A stretch of 64,000 nucleotides of DNA from Methanomassiliicoccales archaeon PtaU1.Bin124 (GTDB lineage Archaea; Thermoplasmatota; Thermoplasmata; Methanomassiliicoccales; UBA472), in the NCBI GenBank assembly GCA_002067865.1, contig MVRC01000016.1:1-64000 (forward strand). Reading direction: 5' to 3'. The notes beneath the pieces are model-generated. The model was not told where the DNA came from, searched no databases, and saw only the letters and a list, made by a program, of their open reading frames with translations. Positions 9,801-16,360 of the stretch are shown here, one piece after another. Positions within the stretch are counted from its first letter, which is position 1, and each line of letters starts with the position of its first letter. Made by a program: the position numbers and the translations under genes.

Positions 9801-10795
9801 TTGTTAGAGGTCACCAGATTGATCCCCTGGCGGACATTTTCGCTGCAGGTGTTTTGATCGATCCGGTTCCCGTTCGCGCTGGTCAGGTAGATTCCAGAGT
9901 TATCGTTCTTGGTTACAGTGTTATTTGAAATGACATTCCCAGTAGTTGTTGAAAGGTAAATTCCATATGAGTTCTGGTCGCAGTTGTTGTTGGAAATGGT
10001 GTTTTTGGCACTGCTAGACTCGAGCTTAATCCCATAATTGTTGTTATTCACGATGGAATTGCCCCAGATCAAATTCTGATTGCTCGAGGAAGATAGGCGC
10101 AAGCCGTTGTTGCCAGAGCCGGTTATCGTGTTGTTCAGTATCCTATTGGAACCAGAACCGGTCAAGACAATGCCGCAGGCGCTGGTGCCCCCCGCATCAT
10201 TGTTCCTGATCGTATTGCCATTGCTGGAAGATCCCAGATTGATGGAATGAGAACCTCCATGACAGGTGTTGTACGCGATGGTGTTCGTGGAGGAGGAGGC
10301 CAGTTGTATCCTGTTATTACTGGTCCCGGTACAACTGTTGTTGGAGATCGAATTCCCGTTCGAACTGAAAAGGTAGATGTCGTAAAATCCCTTGCAGGTG
10401 TTCTCCACAATATCGCAATTGTCCGCGTTGTTGAGCTGTATCGCTCCGCCATTTTTCGAAGCGGCGCTCGTCACCGAGCAATTGCTGATGATCAGGTGGG
10501 CGGTCGTGTTCCCGATGAATATTCCAGAACTGGAACTTGATGCCGTTATCAGTAGATTCTCGATCTGAAATGGATCGATTTCCGTTCCGCTACCATTCCA
10601 TCCTTCCGTGCTGATAAGCGCGGCCAGTTCATCATTAGAATTCACACGGATGGGGCCGGTGTATGTGATCAGAGCGGGTTCGAAGCCATCGTAAGTCGTC
10701 TGTTCCATACATGTCGAGTTAGAACATGGGAAGAAAAACGAGAGCATCAATGATGCCACGACTAGGAAATGAAACGACCTAGCAATTCCTCTCAT
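6848..10795 (-). CDS. Large cell-surface protein: beta-helix plus Ig-like repeats
   Basis: 1315 residues, exported. The N-terminal signal peptide is hydrophobic (FLVVASLMLSFFFP). Residues about 45-400 form a right-handed parallel beta-helix (NosD/PbH1 type) with short repeats such as NRIYGNQLIDNN and GNTISNN. Residues about 400-1130 hold seven or eight tandem Ig-like repeats, each ending in FxIDTxxPxV-like strings (FVIDTIGPVI, FTVDTVAPTV) and containing LGDGPHTV-type turns. A further Ig-like region and a carboxypeptidase-regulatory-like domain (GTISGVIRDADGDPVANAIV) follow, then a PEPPGPDNG linker and one C-terminal membrane helix with basic end (RLKGKR). Strong Shine-Dalgarno GGGGAGGAG precedes the ATG. 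Probably an S-layer-associated or adhesive protein; no enzyme motif was recognised. It sits between tRNA-Leu and its pseudogene. Confidence 0.85.
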   Translation of the reverse strand: MRGIARSFHFLVVASLMLSFFFPCSNSTCMEQTTYDGFEPALITYTGPIRVNSNDELAALISTEGWNGSGTEIDPFQIENLLITASSSSSGIFIGNTTAHLIISNCSVTSAASKNGGAIQLNNADNCDIVENTCKGFYDIYLFSSNGNSISNNSCTGTSNNRIQLASSSTNTIAYNTCHGGSHSINLGSSSNGNTIRNNDAGGTSACGIVLTGSGSNRILNNTITGSGNNGLRLSSSSNQNLIWGNSIVNNNNYGIKLESSSAKNTISNNNCDQNSYGIYLSTTTGNVISNNTVTKNDNSGIYLTSANGNRIDQNTCSENVRQGINLVTSNNNRIYGNQLIDNNGASSAYSSAHVQCSDGGKNVWNATDHGNYWSDWTSPDGDLDGIVDTNYAVDGGTNRDYYPLALAVTITSPTSPSYTSEGTIDISGTASGYYSILGVSWHNEADDTFGLCDGTDSWSSTVDLALGNNNIVVTATDERGVDKTANVTVIRTTSGPTLIISAPLDGSYQKTGTVTISWTAAAPAGITKVEVSADGGGWTSAIGSSHDILLGDGPHTVLVRLTDALGGTAEDSVSFVIDTIGPVITITKPSQSIFLNTSTLTAEWTSSDSGSGIVSTEINIDSGAWSTVTGNAKELILTDGVHTISIRTTDAAGNEKSASVSFTIDTVVPNASIVLPGTGTFLNRSNVAVELLADDAIGIGKSEIGIDGNDLVPVTDMNFELSLGDGPHTILFKVTDLAGNFREMSVVFTVDTVAPTVSIISPPNDSVNPEIVTIEWMANDDGSGISKVEINVDDLGWEMATGFNMDLTLGDGPHTVKVRATDAAGNVETTSVTFVVDTLAPTVGIAPPSSTGYINTSSVKISWSASASPTSMIASTEVKVDDGSWNIVSGASVALELAEGPHVIFIKVTDDAGRISMDSVSIIIDSQAPVLEIAVPTSGSWGNSTSLNATWISDDPTSGIAFYWASIDGEQWNNVTHPYLVLHDVPEGQHSLRVRAYDVAGNCKELTSSFGIETTAPSLIILTPRTGIYLTASDVFISWNAEALSGIDEYWIAMNGGGWIGKALVSSHSFESLPDGDYSVRIRVMDRAGNWNESAVLFSIDTVSPMVTAHSPTGSSEPHDVVVALRFSESMNKSSVRVLINGEIVTASWTDDLTIEMEMSFDYGMNYSIAMMGSDIAGNPLEFSWSFGIEKGEGTISGVIRDADGDPVANAIVSLSNGMTCVTNETGCFSFANVSTGSYKLTISKEGYQTMTRAVSSSPEQINEIGASTLSIQDPAPEPPGPDNGNMAMLLGVVAIAGIAGACIFVAMRLKGKR

Positions 10796-10818
10796 AAGCT
10801 CCTCCCCGATCTTCTGTT

Positions 10819-10837
10819 TATTATCCGGAATAATAAC
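10819..10837. promoter_or_regulatory. Perfect dyad upstream of the surface-protein gene
   Basis: TTATTAT-CCGGA-ATAATAA, 7-base arms, lies 24 bases before the start codon of the surface-protein gene and downstream of AT-rich TATA candidates near 10850-10885 (minus strand). It fits a repressor operator near the transcription start; no regulator is known. Confidence 0.4.
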
Positions 10838-11000
10838 AATAGACCGATGAGATTATAAGGGAATCGACAATAATATTTAACACACACAATAATTATATTC
10901 GGAAGACATACCGATTATTTACTATATACCCATCCGGCCAGATCTACCGAACAATCGGACAATTCTTCATTCCATAGAAGGCCATTGCGTTGGGGGTTCT

Positions 11001-11082
11001 ATGCAGGTGCAGCCTCTGATGGTTCAAAGGTGACACGTCTCAAGATACGTTGCTGCAGTAGTTCGTCGGTCCAGATCAGCCC
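11001..11082 (+). pseudogene. Decayed tRNA-Leu(CAA) copy
   Basis: Reads almost in register with the intact tRNA-Leu at 6724: shared blocks include GGTTCAAAGG / GGTCAAAGG in the D arm, the identical anticodon loop CTCAAGA, CTGCAG in the variable arm, and GTTCGTCGGTCCAGATCAGCCC matching GTTCGCCGGTTCAAATCCGGCCC except for a few changes. The acceptor stem no longer pairs, the anticodon stem is shifted and the CCA end is lost, so it should not be functional. A T-run (11090-11095) follows, as after the intact gene. Same orientation as the intact copy. Confidence 0.75.
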
Positions 11083-11149
11083 GTTCTCATTTTTTACACA
11101 TGCCATTATTTGAAATGGCTTGCACGGTGTATGAATTTTGTCCACAGTA

Positions 11150-11166
11150 ATCTGCATATATCAGAT
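11150..11166 (+). promoter_or_regulatory. Promoter with TATA box inside a dyad (DUF4418 gene)
   Basis: ATCTG-CATATAT-CAGAT places the probable TATA box in the centre of a 5-base-arm inverted repeat; predicted start near 11185, about 80 bases before the DUF4418 ATG. A binding protein here would exclude TBP. Upstream, GCCATT/AATGGC (11102-11119) is a second small repeat after the pseudogene. Confidence 0.35.
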
Positions 11167-11264
11167 GGTCACACAAAAGGAACATTGTGGTCCGTTAACT
11201 CAACCAGTGGATGGACCAATGATCGCCTGAGCAGTGAATGGCGAATTTGACATGGGGAGTAAAC

Positions 11265-11687
11265 ATGGCAGAATCCATTGGTAAGGTCCAAGGTAGGTCA
11301 ACAATCATAATCGCCATCCTGTTGAGCATCATAGGGATACTCATCGCCCTGGGCCCGTGGACAATATTCCCTGTATGCGACAGTGGCGCCTCGACGATGA
11401 TATGCCATTATACTGCTGAGGCAGAGATCATCATCGGTTCACTGGTCGTTCTGGCGGCGGTCCCGCTTGTTTTCTTGAAAAGGGCCGAATCGATCATCGT
11501 CATCGGGCTGATGGAGGCAGCCCTTGGTGTATGGACGATATTGGTCCCTACGGCCCTTTTGGGCCTTTGTAAGCCCAGTTTCATGGAATGTCAAACCATC
11601 GGGGGGCCAGCATTGACACTTTGGGGGATCATCACAATTCTCCTTTCAATATATCTGATCATGAAAGGCTGGAGGAGAAAGGGTTAG
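11265..11687 (+). CDS. DUF4418-family membrane protein
   Basis: 140 residues with four predicted membrane helices (about 13-33, 53-75, 80-103, 115-134). The sequence LIALGPWTIFPVC, a cysteine-containing loop (CDSGASTMICHYTAEAE) and a late cysteine pair (CKPSFMEC) match what I recall of DUF4418, a small archaeal/bacterial membrane family often beside MacB-like ABC transporters; no biochemical function is established. The chosen ATG has Shine-Dalgarno GGGGAG six bases upstream; an in-frame ATG nine codons earlier has none. The DUF2318 gene follows after 15 bases and is probably cotranscribed. Confidence 0.75.
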   Translation: MAESIGKVQGRSTIIIAILLSIIGILIALGPWTIFPVCDSGASTMICHYTAEAEIIIGSLVVLAAVPLVFLKRAESIIVIGLMEAALGVWTILVPTALLGLCKPSFMECQTIGGPALTLWGIITILLSIYLIMKGWRRKG

Positions 11688-11702
11688 GGTGAGGGTTCGG
11701 AG

Positions 11703-12644
11703 GTGGTAAGATTGGAGATGGACAGACAAGAAAAACCAAATAACGAAGGAACGGGGAGGAAGAAAAGTTCAAGGGGTTTGATCATTGCCATCATCGCAAT
11801 AATCGTGGTCGCTTTGTTGGTGGTCAGTGCTTTCGCGCTTACCAACAATAAACCAAAGACCAATGATGCGATCTTGACAAAGGGCGTCACAGAGGTCAAT
11901 ATGACGACCCTATCGATCCCTCTGGCTTCTATCAGCCAGACAGCAACATGGTATGAGTATAACGTAAGCGGTGCCAACGTACGTTTCTTTGCCGTGATGG
12001 ATGGCAATGGAACGATCCACATGGCGTTCGATGAATGCCCGGTCTGTTATGATTCGGGCTTGGGCTTCCGGCAATCAGGTTCAGAAATGGTGGAGAACTG
12101 CTGCGAAATGCCCTATGCCATCGACTCCATAACAGCAGACAACAGCACAGGCGATGGCTGTCATCTGATCTCACTCGCTGGCTATATTGAGGGGGACCAA
12201 ATGATGATCAAGAAATCGACCTTGACCGCCCAGAGGTTCTTGTTCCTGGCGACCGATGAGGCAGCGAACGTAAGCATGTTTGATGCTACCCATATCCAAA
12301 TACCGTTATCGGGCATCAGCCAGAACGCTACCTGGTATCAATATTCGATCAACGGGACAGCGATTCGTTTCTTCGCCGTCAAGGACACACAGGGCGTGAT
12401 CCACACGTCCATGGACATCTGCCCCAAATGCTACAAGAAGCATGCTGGGTTCCGGCAGCAGGATGAGATCAACATGGTCGAGAACTGTTGCAACATGGCC
12501 TTCAAGATAGGCAACATCACGAAAGAAGGGTGCAACATCACAGCGTGTCATCCTGCATACATCCCGAACCAGATCATCGGCGATTATGTGGTGATCGCGA
12601 TCTCCGACCTCCAGGCAGGGCTACCACTGTTCGTGAAGACCTGA
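11703..12644 (+). CDS. Membrane-anchored protein with two DUF2318 domains
   Basis: 313 residues: one N-terminal membrane helix (about 26-47), then two copies of the same extracytoplasmic domain (about 60-180 and 190-313). Each copy carries SLxSISQxATWY-like and RFFAV strings, a CPxCY motif followed by GFRQ, then MVENCC and a further Cys (DGCH / EGCN). This matches the C-terminal region of DUF2318, annotated as a membrane-associated Fe-S or metal-binding protein in bacterial iron-uptake loci. Having two copies on one anchor, without the usual extra helices, is unusual. GTG is preferred as start (GAGGGT, six bases upstream), but the ATG five codons later, with GGAGGTGG eleven bases ahead, is possible. 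Likely partner of the ABC transporter encoded convergently. Confidence 0.75.
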   Translation: MVRLEMDRQEKPNNEGTGRKKSSRGLIIAIIAIIVVALLVVSAFALTNNKPKTNDAILTKGVTEVNMTTLSIPLASISQTATWYEYNVSGANVRFFAVMDGNGTIHMAFDECPVCYDSGLGFRQSGSEMVENCCEMPYAIDSITADNSTGDGCHLISLAGYIEGDQMMIKKSTLTAQRFLFLATDEAANVSMFDATHIQIPLSGISQNATWYQYSINGTAIRFFAVKDTQGVIHTSMDICPKCYKKHAGFRQQDEINMVENCCNMAFKIGNITKEGCNITACHPAYIPNQIIGDYVVIAISDLQAGLPLFVKT

Positions 12645-12678
12645 CCGGTCGAACAACCGTGGGGTGCATTCCGCGCCC

Positions 12679-12691
12679 TTTTTATTTTTTT
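12679..12691 (+). terminator. T-run terminator after the DUF2318 gene
   Basis: TTTTTATTTTTTT about 35 bases past the stop codon, following GC-rich sequence; typical archaeal U-tract termination signal. Confidence 0.5.
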
Positions 12692-12763
12692 CCAAACTGA
12701 ATAGATTGAATATCGGCGAGTCGCAAACTTTTCTGGCGGTCAGAATGCCTTGGGAAGGGACGG

Positions 12764-12952
12764 ATGAATACATTCCGAAGCGGTCATAGAGGCTCATACG
12801 AGTTCGAAAAGGGCTCAATAAGAACCATCATCATCAGTCAGGAAAAGGGGATAAATGCACTGGTCGGTTGTCCGAAACGTCATTTCCACGATGATAGGTA
12901 TGAGGCGGGGATGAACGTTCTCAGCTATCTTTTCGCCAAAGAGAACGGGTGA
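12764..12952 (+). CDS. Possible small protein, 62 residues
   Basis: A short reading frame preceded by GGGAAGGGACGG, usable as Shine-Dalgarno. The product ends in an ordered-looking stretch (GINALVGCPKRHF ... GMNVLSYLFAKENG) with one Cys, more protein-like than a random frame, but I do not recognise the family. It is the only candidate gene in the 420-base convergent gap between the DUF2318 gene and the ABC permease; the rest of that gap shows only T-rich termination signals. Confidence 0.35.
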   Translation: MNTFRSGHRGSYEFEKGSIRTIIISQEKGINALVGCPKRHFHDDRYEAGMNVLSYLFAKENG

Positions 12953-13065
12953 ACGATGTCCAAGCCAAAGGACTGGTTCGACCATAACAATAAATAAAAG
13001 GTCCTTGGGTGATAATTCATTTAGTCAAATTTGAAACATAATTAAAAAGGGCGTTGGAAGAGGGT

Positions 13066-14334
13066 TCATCGCAGACGAATAGAATCGTAAGGTTCGGTTC
13101 GGACAGATTTTACCGCTGGGTACAATGACGTCAATCCCCCGAACCCGATGGCAAGTCCAACAACCAATGTCGTCTGGATGGCCAGGTCAGTTAAAGGGGG
13201 CCATAAGAACGGTATCTCAAGGCTGGTCGTTATCAGGTTTTGGAAGATCATCAGCGAGGCTGTTGCGACGACTCCGCCTATCAGTGCACCTATCGATGCC
13301 AATAATATCGCCTCTGCCACCACGATCAAGAAAATGTAGAGTTTATTCGCCCCCATCGACCTTAACAGACCCAATTCCCTGCGGCGTTCGTTTGCTACCA
13401 TGGTGGATATGGTGGCGATGAGCGGGATCGATACAATGGCAACCGATGCAGCGGTGAGATAAAGTGTTGACAGTGTCCCTGAGACCTGATCGCTGATCTT
13501 CCTGGCCAAGTGATTTGAGGTAATTACCGACGACCCCACAACGGTGCTGGTAATGTTAGCCGCCACCTGTTCGCCATCGTAACCAGGAGCAAGCTTCACC
13601 AGAATGGAAGATATCTGCCCCGGCTTCAGGGTAAGTTCTTGCACCGCCAATTTTTTCGAATCATTCGCCATCGCCAAGGCGTCAGGATACTGGATGAAGA
13701 TGGACTGGTCGATCCCGGTCCCGGTTTTTTCCAAGACCCCAGCTACGGTAAAGTCGTGACCATAGAAGATGAGATGATACCCCTCCCCGCTGCCTATGAA
13801 CGAACTCCCCAGGATGATCTCATCTGGAAGAAGCTGGCGGCCCAGGGCTTGCCTGATCCATGGTTGAATGGTAAAATCCCGGGAGGAGTCAAAGGCAACT
13901 AACTGGGTGGGGAAAGCGCAGCATCCTGCGTTCAATGTAGCAATATATGTCTGTGGCGCGGTCTGAGCCACGCCGGGGACCTGTTCTATGCCGCTCAGCT
14001 CGCTGCTGTTAAAGAAGAACGTCGATGGATGGCCTGCCAGTAGAAGAGAGTCGGTGAGGTGCTCATATTGCTGAGGGACCACCATCAGGTCCGCCCCCAA
14101 GCGGTCCATCCCTACCTGCATGCTGTTCTCCGCACCCCCTATGAGGAAGAATGCCGAAAGCAAGATGGCCGCGACGACCGCGAAGGTCATTACCGTTACC
14201 ACGTTCCTGAACGTCCTCCGTTTTATGCCGCTCCAGATGAACTTGCTCATAGGGAGGCGGTCTCTCTTTCCAGCAGATTTTTTGGTCTTGGAACTCGAAT
14301 GCTTCTCCTCGCCGACCATCTCCTCCTGGCTCAT
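13066..14334 (-). CDS. ABC transporter permease, MacB/FtsX type
   Basis: 422 residues. A basic cytoplasmic N-terminus (to about 45), one membrane helix (about 46-68), a large extracytoplasmic domain, then three C-terminal helices (about 290-312, 335-362, 385-408) in the FtsX arrangement. The turn NERRRELGLLRSMGANKLYIF between the last helices is the hallmark FtsX-domain motif contacting the ATPase. Start overlaps the ATPase stop by four bases (ATGA). Last gene of a permease-ATPase-permease operon; similar to the other permease (GMDRLGADLMVVPQ versus GVDKMGADMIVIPY), so they probably form a heterodimer. MacB-type systems work by mechanotransmission rather than a substrate channel. Confidence 0.88.
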   Translation of the reverse strand: MSQEEMVGEEKHSSSKTKKSAGKRDRLPMSKFIWSGIKRRTFRNVVTVMTFAVVAAILLSAFFLIGGAENSMQVGMDRLGADLMVVPQQYEHLTDSLLLAGHPSTFFFNSSELSGIEQVPGVAQTAPQTYIATLNAGCCAFPTQLVAFDSSRDFTIQPWIRQALGRQLLPDEIILGSSFIGSGEGYHLIFYGHDFTVAGVLEKTGTGIDQSIFIQYPDALAMANDSKKLAVQELTLKPGQISSILVKLAPGYDGEQVAANITSTVVGSSVITSNHLARKISDQVSGTLSTLYLTAASVAIVSIPLIATISTMVANERRRELGLLRSMGANKLYIFLIVVAEAILLASIGALIGGVVATASLMIFQNLITTSLEIPFLWPPLTDLAIQTTLVVGLAIGFGGLTSLYPAVKSVRTEPYDSIRLR

Positions 14335-15005
14335 CTCGCCTCCAAGCGTATATGGCCAGTATCCATCCTCATGACCCTCGAGGCGAAGCTTGAGAGATCT
14401 GGATTATGGGTGACCATGATTATCGTCCGCCCCTCATCATTCATCTGGCGGAACACCTCCATGATCTCCATCTCTGTCTCCGCGTCCAGGTCCCCCGTTG
14501 GCTCATCTGCCAGTATGATGGACGGATCATTGATCAAGGCCCTGGCGATCGATGCCCTCTTCAGTTCCCCCCCAGAAATCTGGTGAGGGAACGAGTTCAC
14601 CTTGCCCCCGATTCCCAGTGTGTCCAGCAATTTTATCGCCCTATCCCCCACGCCCTCCCTTTTTTCGACGAAAGAAGAAGGAAGAATGACGTTCTCTAGC
14701 ACATCCAGGGTTGGCATGAGACCAGGGAACTGGAATACGAAACCGATCTCATGGCCGCGCAACTTGGACAGATCTTTATCGTTCATCTTCCAGATATCAT
14801 TACCATCGATCTCGATCGAACCATGGGTGGGGCGGCTCAGGCCGCCCAATAAGCTCAGCAATGTGGATTTTCCGCTTCCGGACCTGCCAATGATGATGAC
14901 GAACTCGCCACTCTGTATCGTCAGGTCCACCCCATCGAGAGCTCGTACCTCGTTGCCATTTCCAGAATAGATTTTTGAGATCCGGCTTGCTACGATCAAG
15001 TTCAT
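14331..15005 (-). CDS. ABC transporter ATPase, MacB/LolD type
   Basis: 224 residues after choosing the ATG that overlaps the upstream permease stop by four bases; a longer upstream frame is out of family. Walker A GRSGSGKST (40-48), signature ISGGELKR, Walker B SIILADEPTGDLD and switch His in VTHNPD are intact, so it should hydrolyse ATP. The closely related MacB/LolD/FtsE ATPases drive FtsX-type permeases. Both junctions of this operon are ATGA overlaps, suggesting tight stoichiometry. Confidence 0.93.
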   Translation of the reverse strand: MNLIVASRISKIYSGNGNEVRALDGVDLTIQSGEFVIIIGRSGSGKSTLLSLLGGLSRPTHGSIEIDGNDIWKMNDKDLSKLRGHEIGFVFQFPGLMPTLDVLENVILPSSFVEKREGVGDRAIKLLDTLGIGGKVNSFPHQISGGELKRASIARALINDPSIILADEPTGDLDAETEMEIMEVFRQMNDEGRTIIMVTHNPDLSSFASRVMRMDTGHIRLEAR

Positions 15006-16216
15006 TCCCTCCTTAGAGAATCGTATGGTTCCATCTGACTGACGCGATACGCCGGTATGATCGCTGCCAGGCCTGCCAATATAATCCCGGCCATCAATGC
15101 CACAGCGACCTGGGCCATCACCGTCCAAATGGAAGGCCAGAGGAACGTTGTATGCAGGCTGCTGGTGATCCAATCATGCAGCCCCCACATCAATGCGCTG
15201 GAAGCGATGATGCCTATGACCCCTCCGATGATGGCCAGCAGCACAGCTTCCATGAAGATCATTCTGAAAACATAGGGAGTCGTGGCTCCCATGGCCCTCA
15301 GGATACCGATCTCCCTCCGCCTTTCATTGGCTCCCATCATCGAGATCAGGGCCACCAAAGGCATCGACACCAGGATCACAACGGCAGTAGTAAGATAAAG
15401 GGTCTGGGTGGTGGTGGCGAACTGAGCGGTAACCTCTCGCCCCAACGCCGTCATGGGGTAGACCAATACCCCTGGATTGAGGGAGGAGATCCAGTATAGC
15501 ACCGGATCGATGCCGATGGACCTGTCTGCCTTGACGAAGACGGCAGAGATGTCCCCGTTCTGAGCCAGATATCCTCCCGAGACATGGTTCACGCTCGTAG
15601 AGACGTTGTACGCCTCCTCCATGGTGAAATAGACCGAGTAGTCAGGCGAGAAGCCGGTCATCTCCAGACGGCTGACTATGGTGTAGTTCTTTTCTGCGAT
15701 ATTGATGGCCGTTCCGATATCTCCTCTAACATATTGCCCAACGACGATCTCGTCTGAAGACAAGCCAGTTATCGATGTTTGCATCAAAGGGGAAATGGTA
15801 AAGTCGGAAGATGGATCAAAACCGATGAGCTGGACAGGATATTTGCACCAAGGGACCGATTCAATATACGCAGCAAAGACCTGGGGCGTCACTCTCAATA
15901 CACCGGGGGTTGCTTCGATATCTTGCACGATGGAACCATTGAAGTTGTTCAGATTGGTCTGGCCAGTAAAAAAGATGCCACTGTCCTTAGAATATGGCGC
16001 ATACGGGATGACAATCATGTCGGCCCCCATTTTGTCCACGCCTGCCTGAACGCTCATCTGGGCTCCCGCAACCAAGAATCCAGCCGTTACCATCGTTCCG
16101 ATCACGAACGCGAAGCAGGCTGCGATAGCCACGTTTCGGAGGGGCCTCTTATGGACGTTGCTGGAGATGAGCTTGAACAAACCAATATGAACGTTCGTCT
16201 TCCTTGCTCGAACCAT
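15002..16216 (-). CDS. ABC transporter permease, MacB/FtsX type
   Basis: 404 residues; first helix about 28-50, extracytoplasmic domain to about 270, then three helices with the FtsX signature turn NERRREIGILRAMGATTPYVF. First gene of the permease-ATPase-permease operon. Upstream sequence is AT-rich, with a TATA candidate (TTAAATAGG on the minus strand, about 16297-16306). In Campylobacter-type P19/Fet loci two FtsX-like permeases and one ATPase accompany a DUF2318 protein; the same set occurs here, arranged convergently, which argues for a metal- or redox-related role over lipid or drug export. That link is inference. Confidence 0.88.
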   Translation of the reverse strand: MVRARKTNVHIGLFKLISSNVHKRPLRNVAIAACFAFVIGTMVTAGFLVAGAQMSVQAGVDKMGADMIVIPYAPYSKDSGIFFTGQTNLNNFNGSIVQDIEATPGVLRVTPQVFAAYIESVPWCKYPVQLIGFDPSSDFTISPLMQTSITGLSSDEIVVGQYVRGDIGTAINIAEKNYTIVSRLEMTGFSPDYSVYFTMEEAYNVSTSVNHVSGGYLAQNGDISAVFVKADRSIGIDPVLYWISSLNPGVLVYPMTALGREVTAQFATTTQTLYLTTAVVILVSMPLVALISMMGANERRREIGILRAMGATTPYVFRMIFMEAVLLAIIGGVIGIIASSALMWGLHDWITSSLHTTFLWPSIWTVMAQVAVALMAGIILAGLAAIIPAYRVSQMEPYDSLRRE

Positions 16217-16360
16217 TTGCAGCCACCGTTTTACATGACAATCGAAGTGGGTTTTTCTACCGCTATTTTTCTGTGCGAATATGATTTGCCAGGTCGACCT
16301 ATTTAATGGGTTATTTTATATTCATATATATTATAAAAAAATAAATATGGAAGGTGTTTA

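Noticed and set aside
6812-11000. An active integrative element
   Set aside because: No integrase, replication or transfer gene lies between the tRNA copies; only the duplication itself is supported.
11001-11082. Second functional tRNA-Leu
   Set aside because: Acceptor stem does not pair, anticodon stem is distorted, and CCA is missing; kept as a pseudogene.
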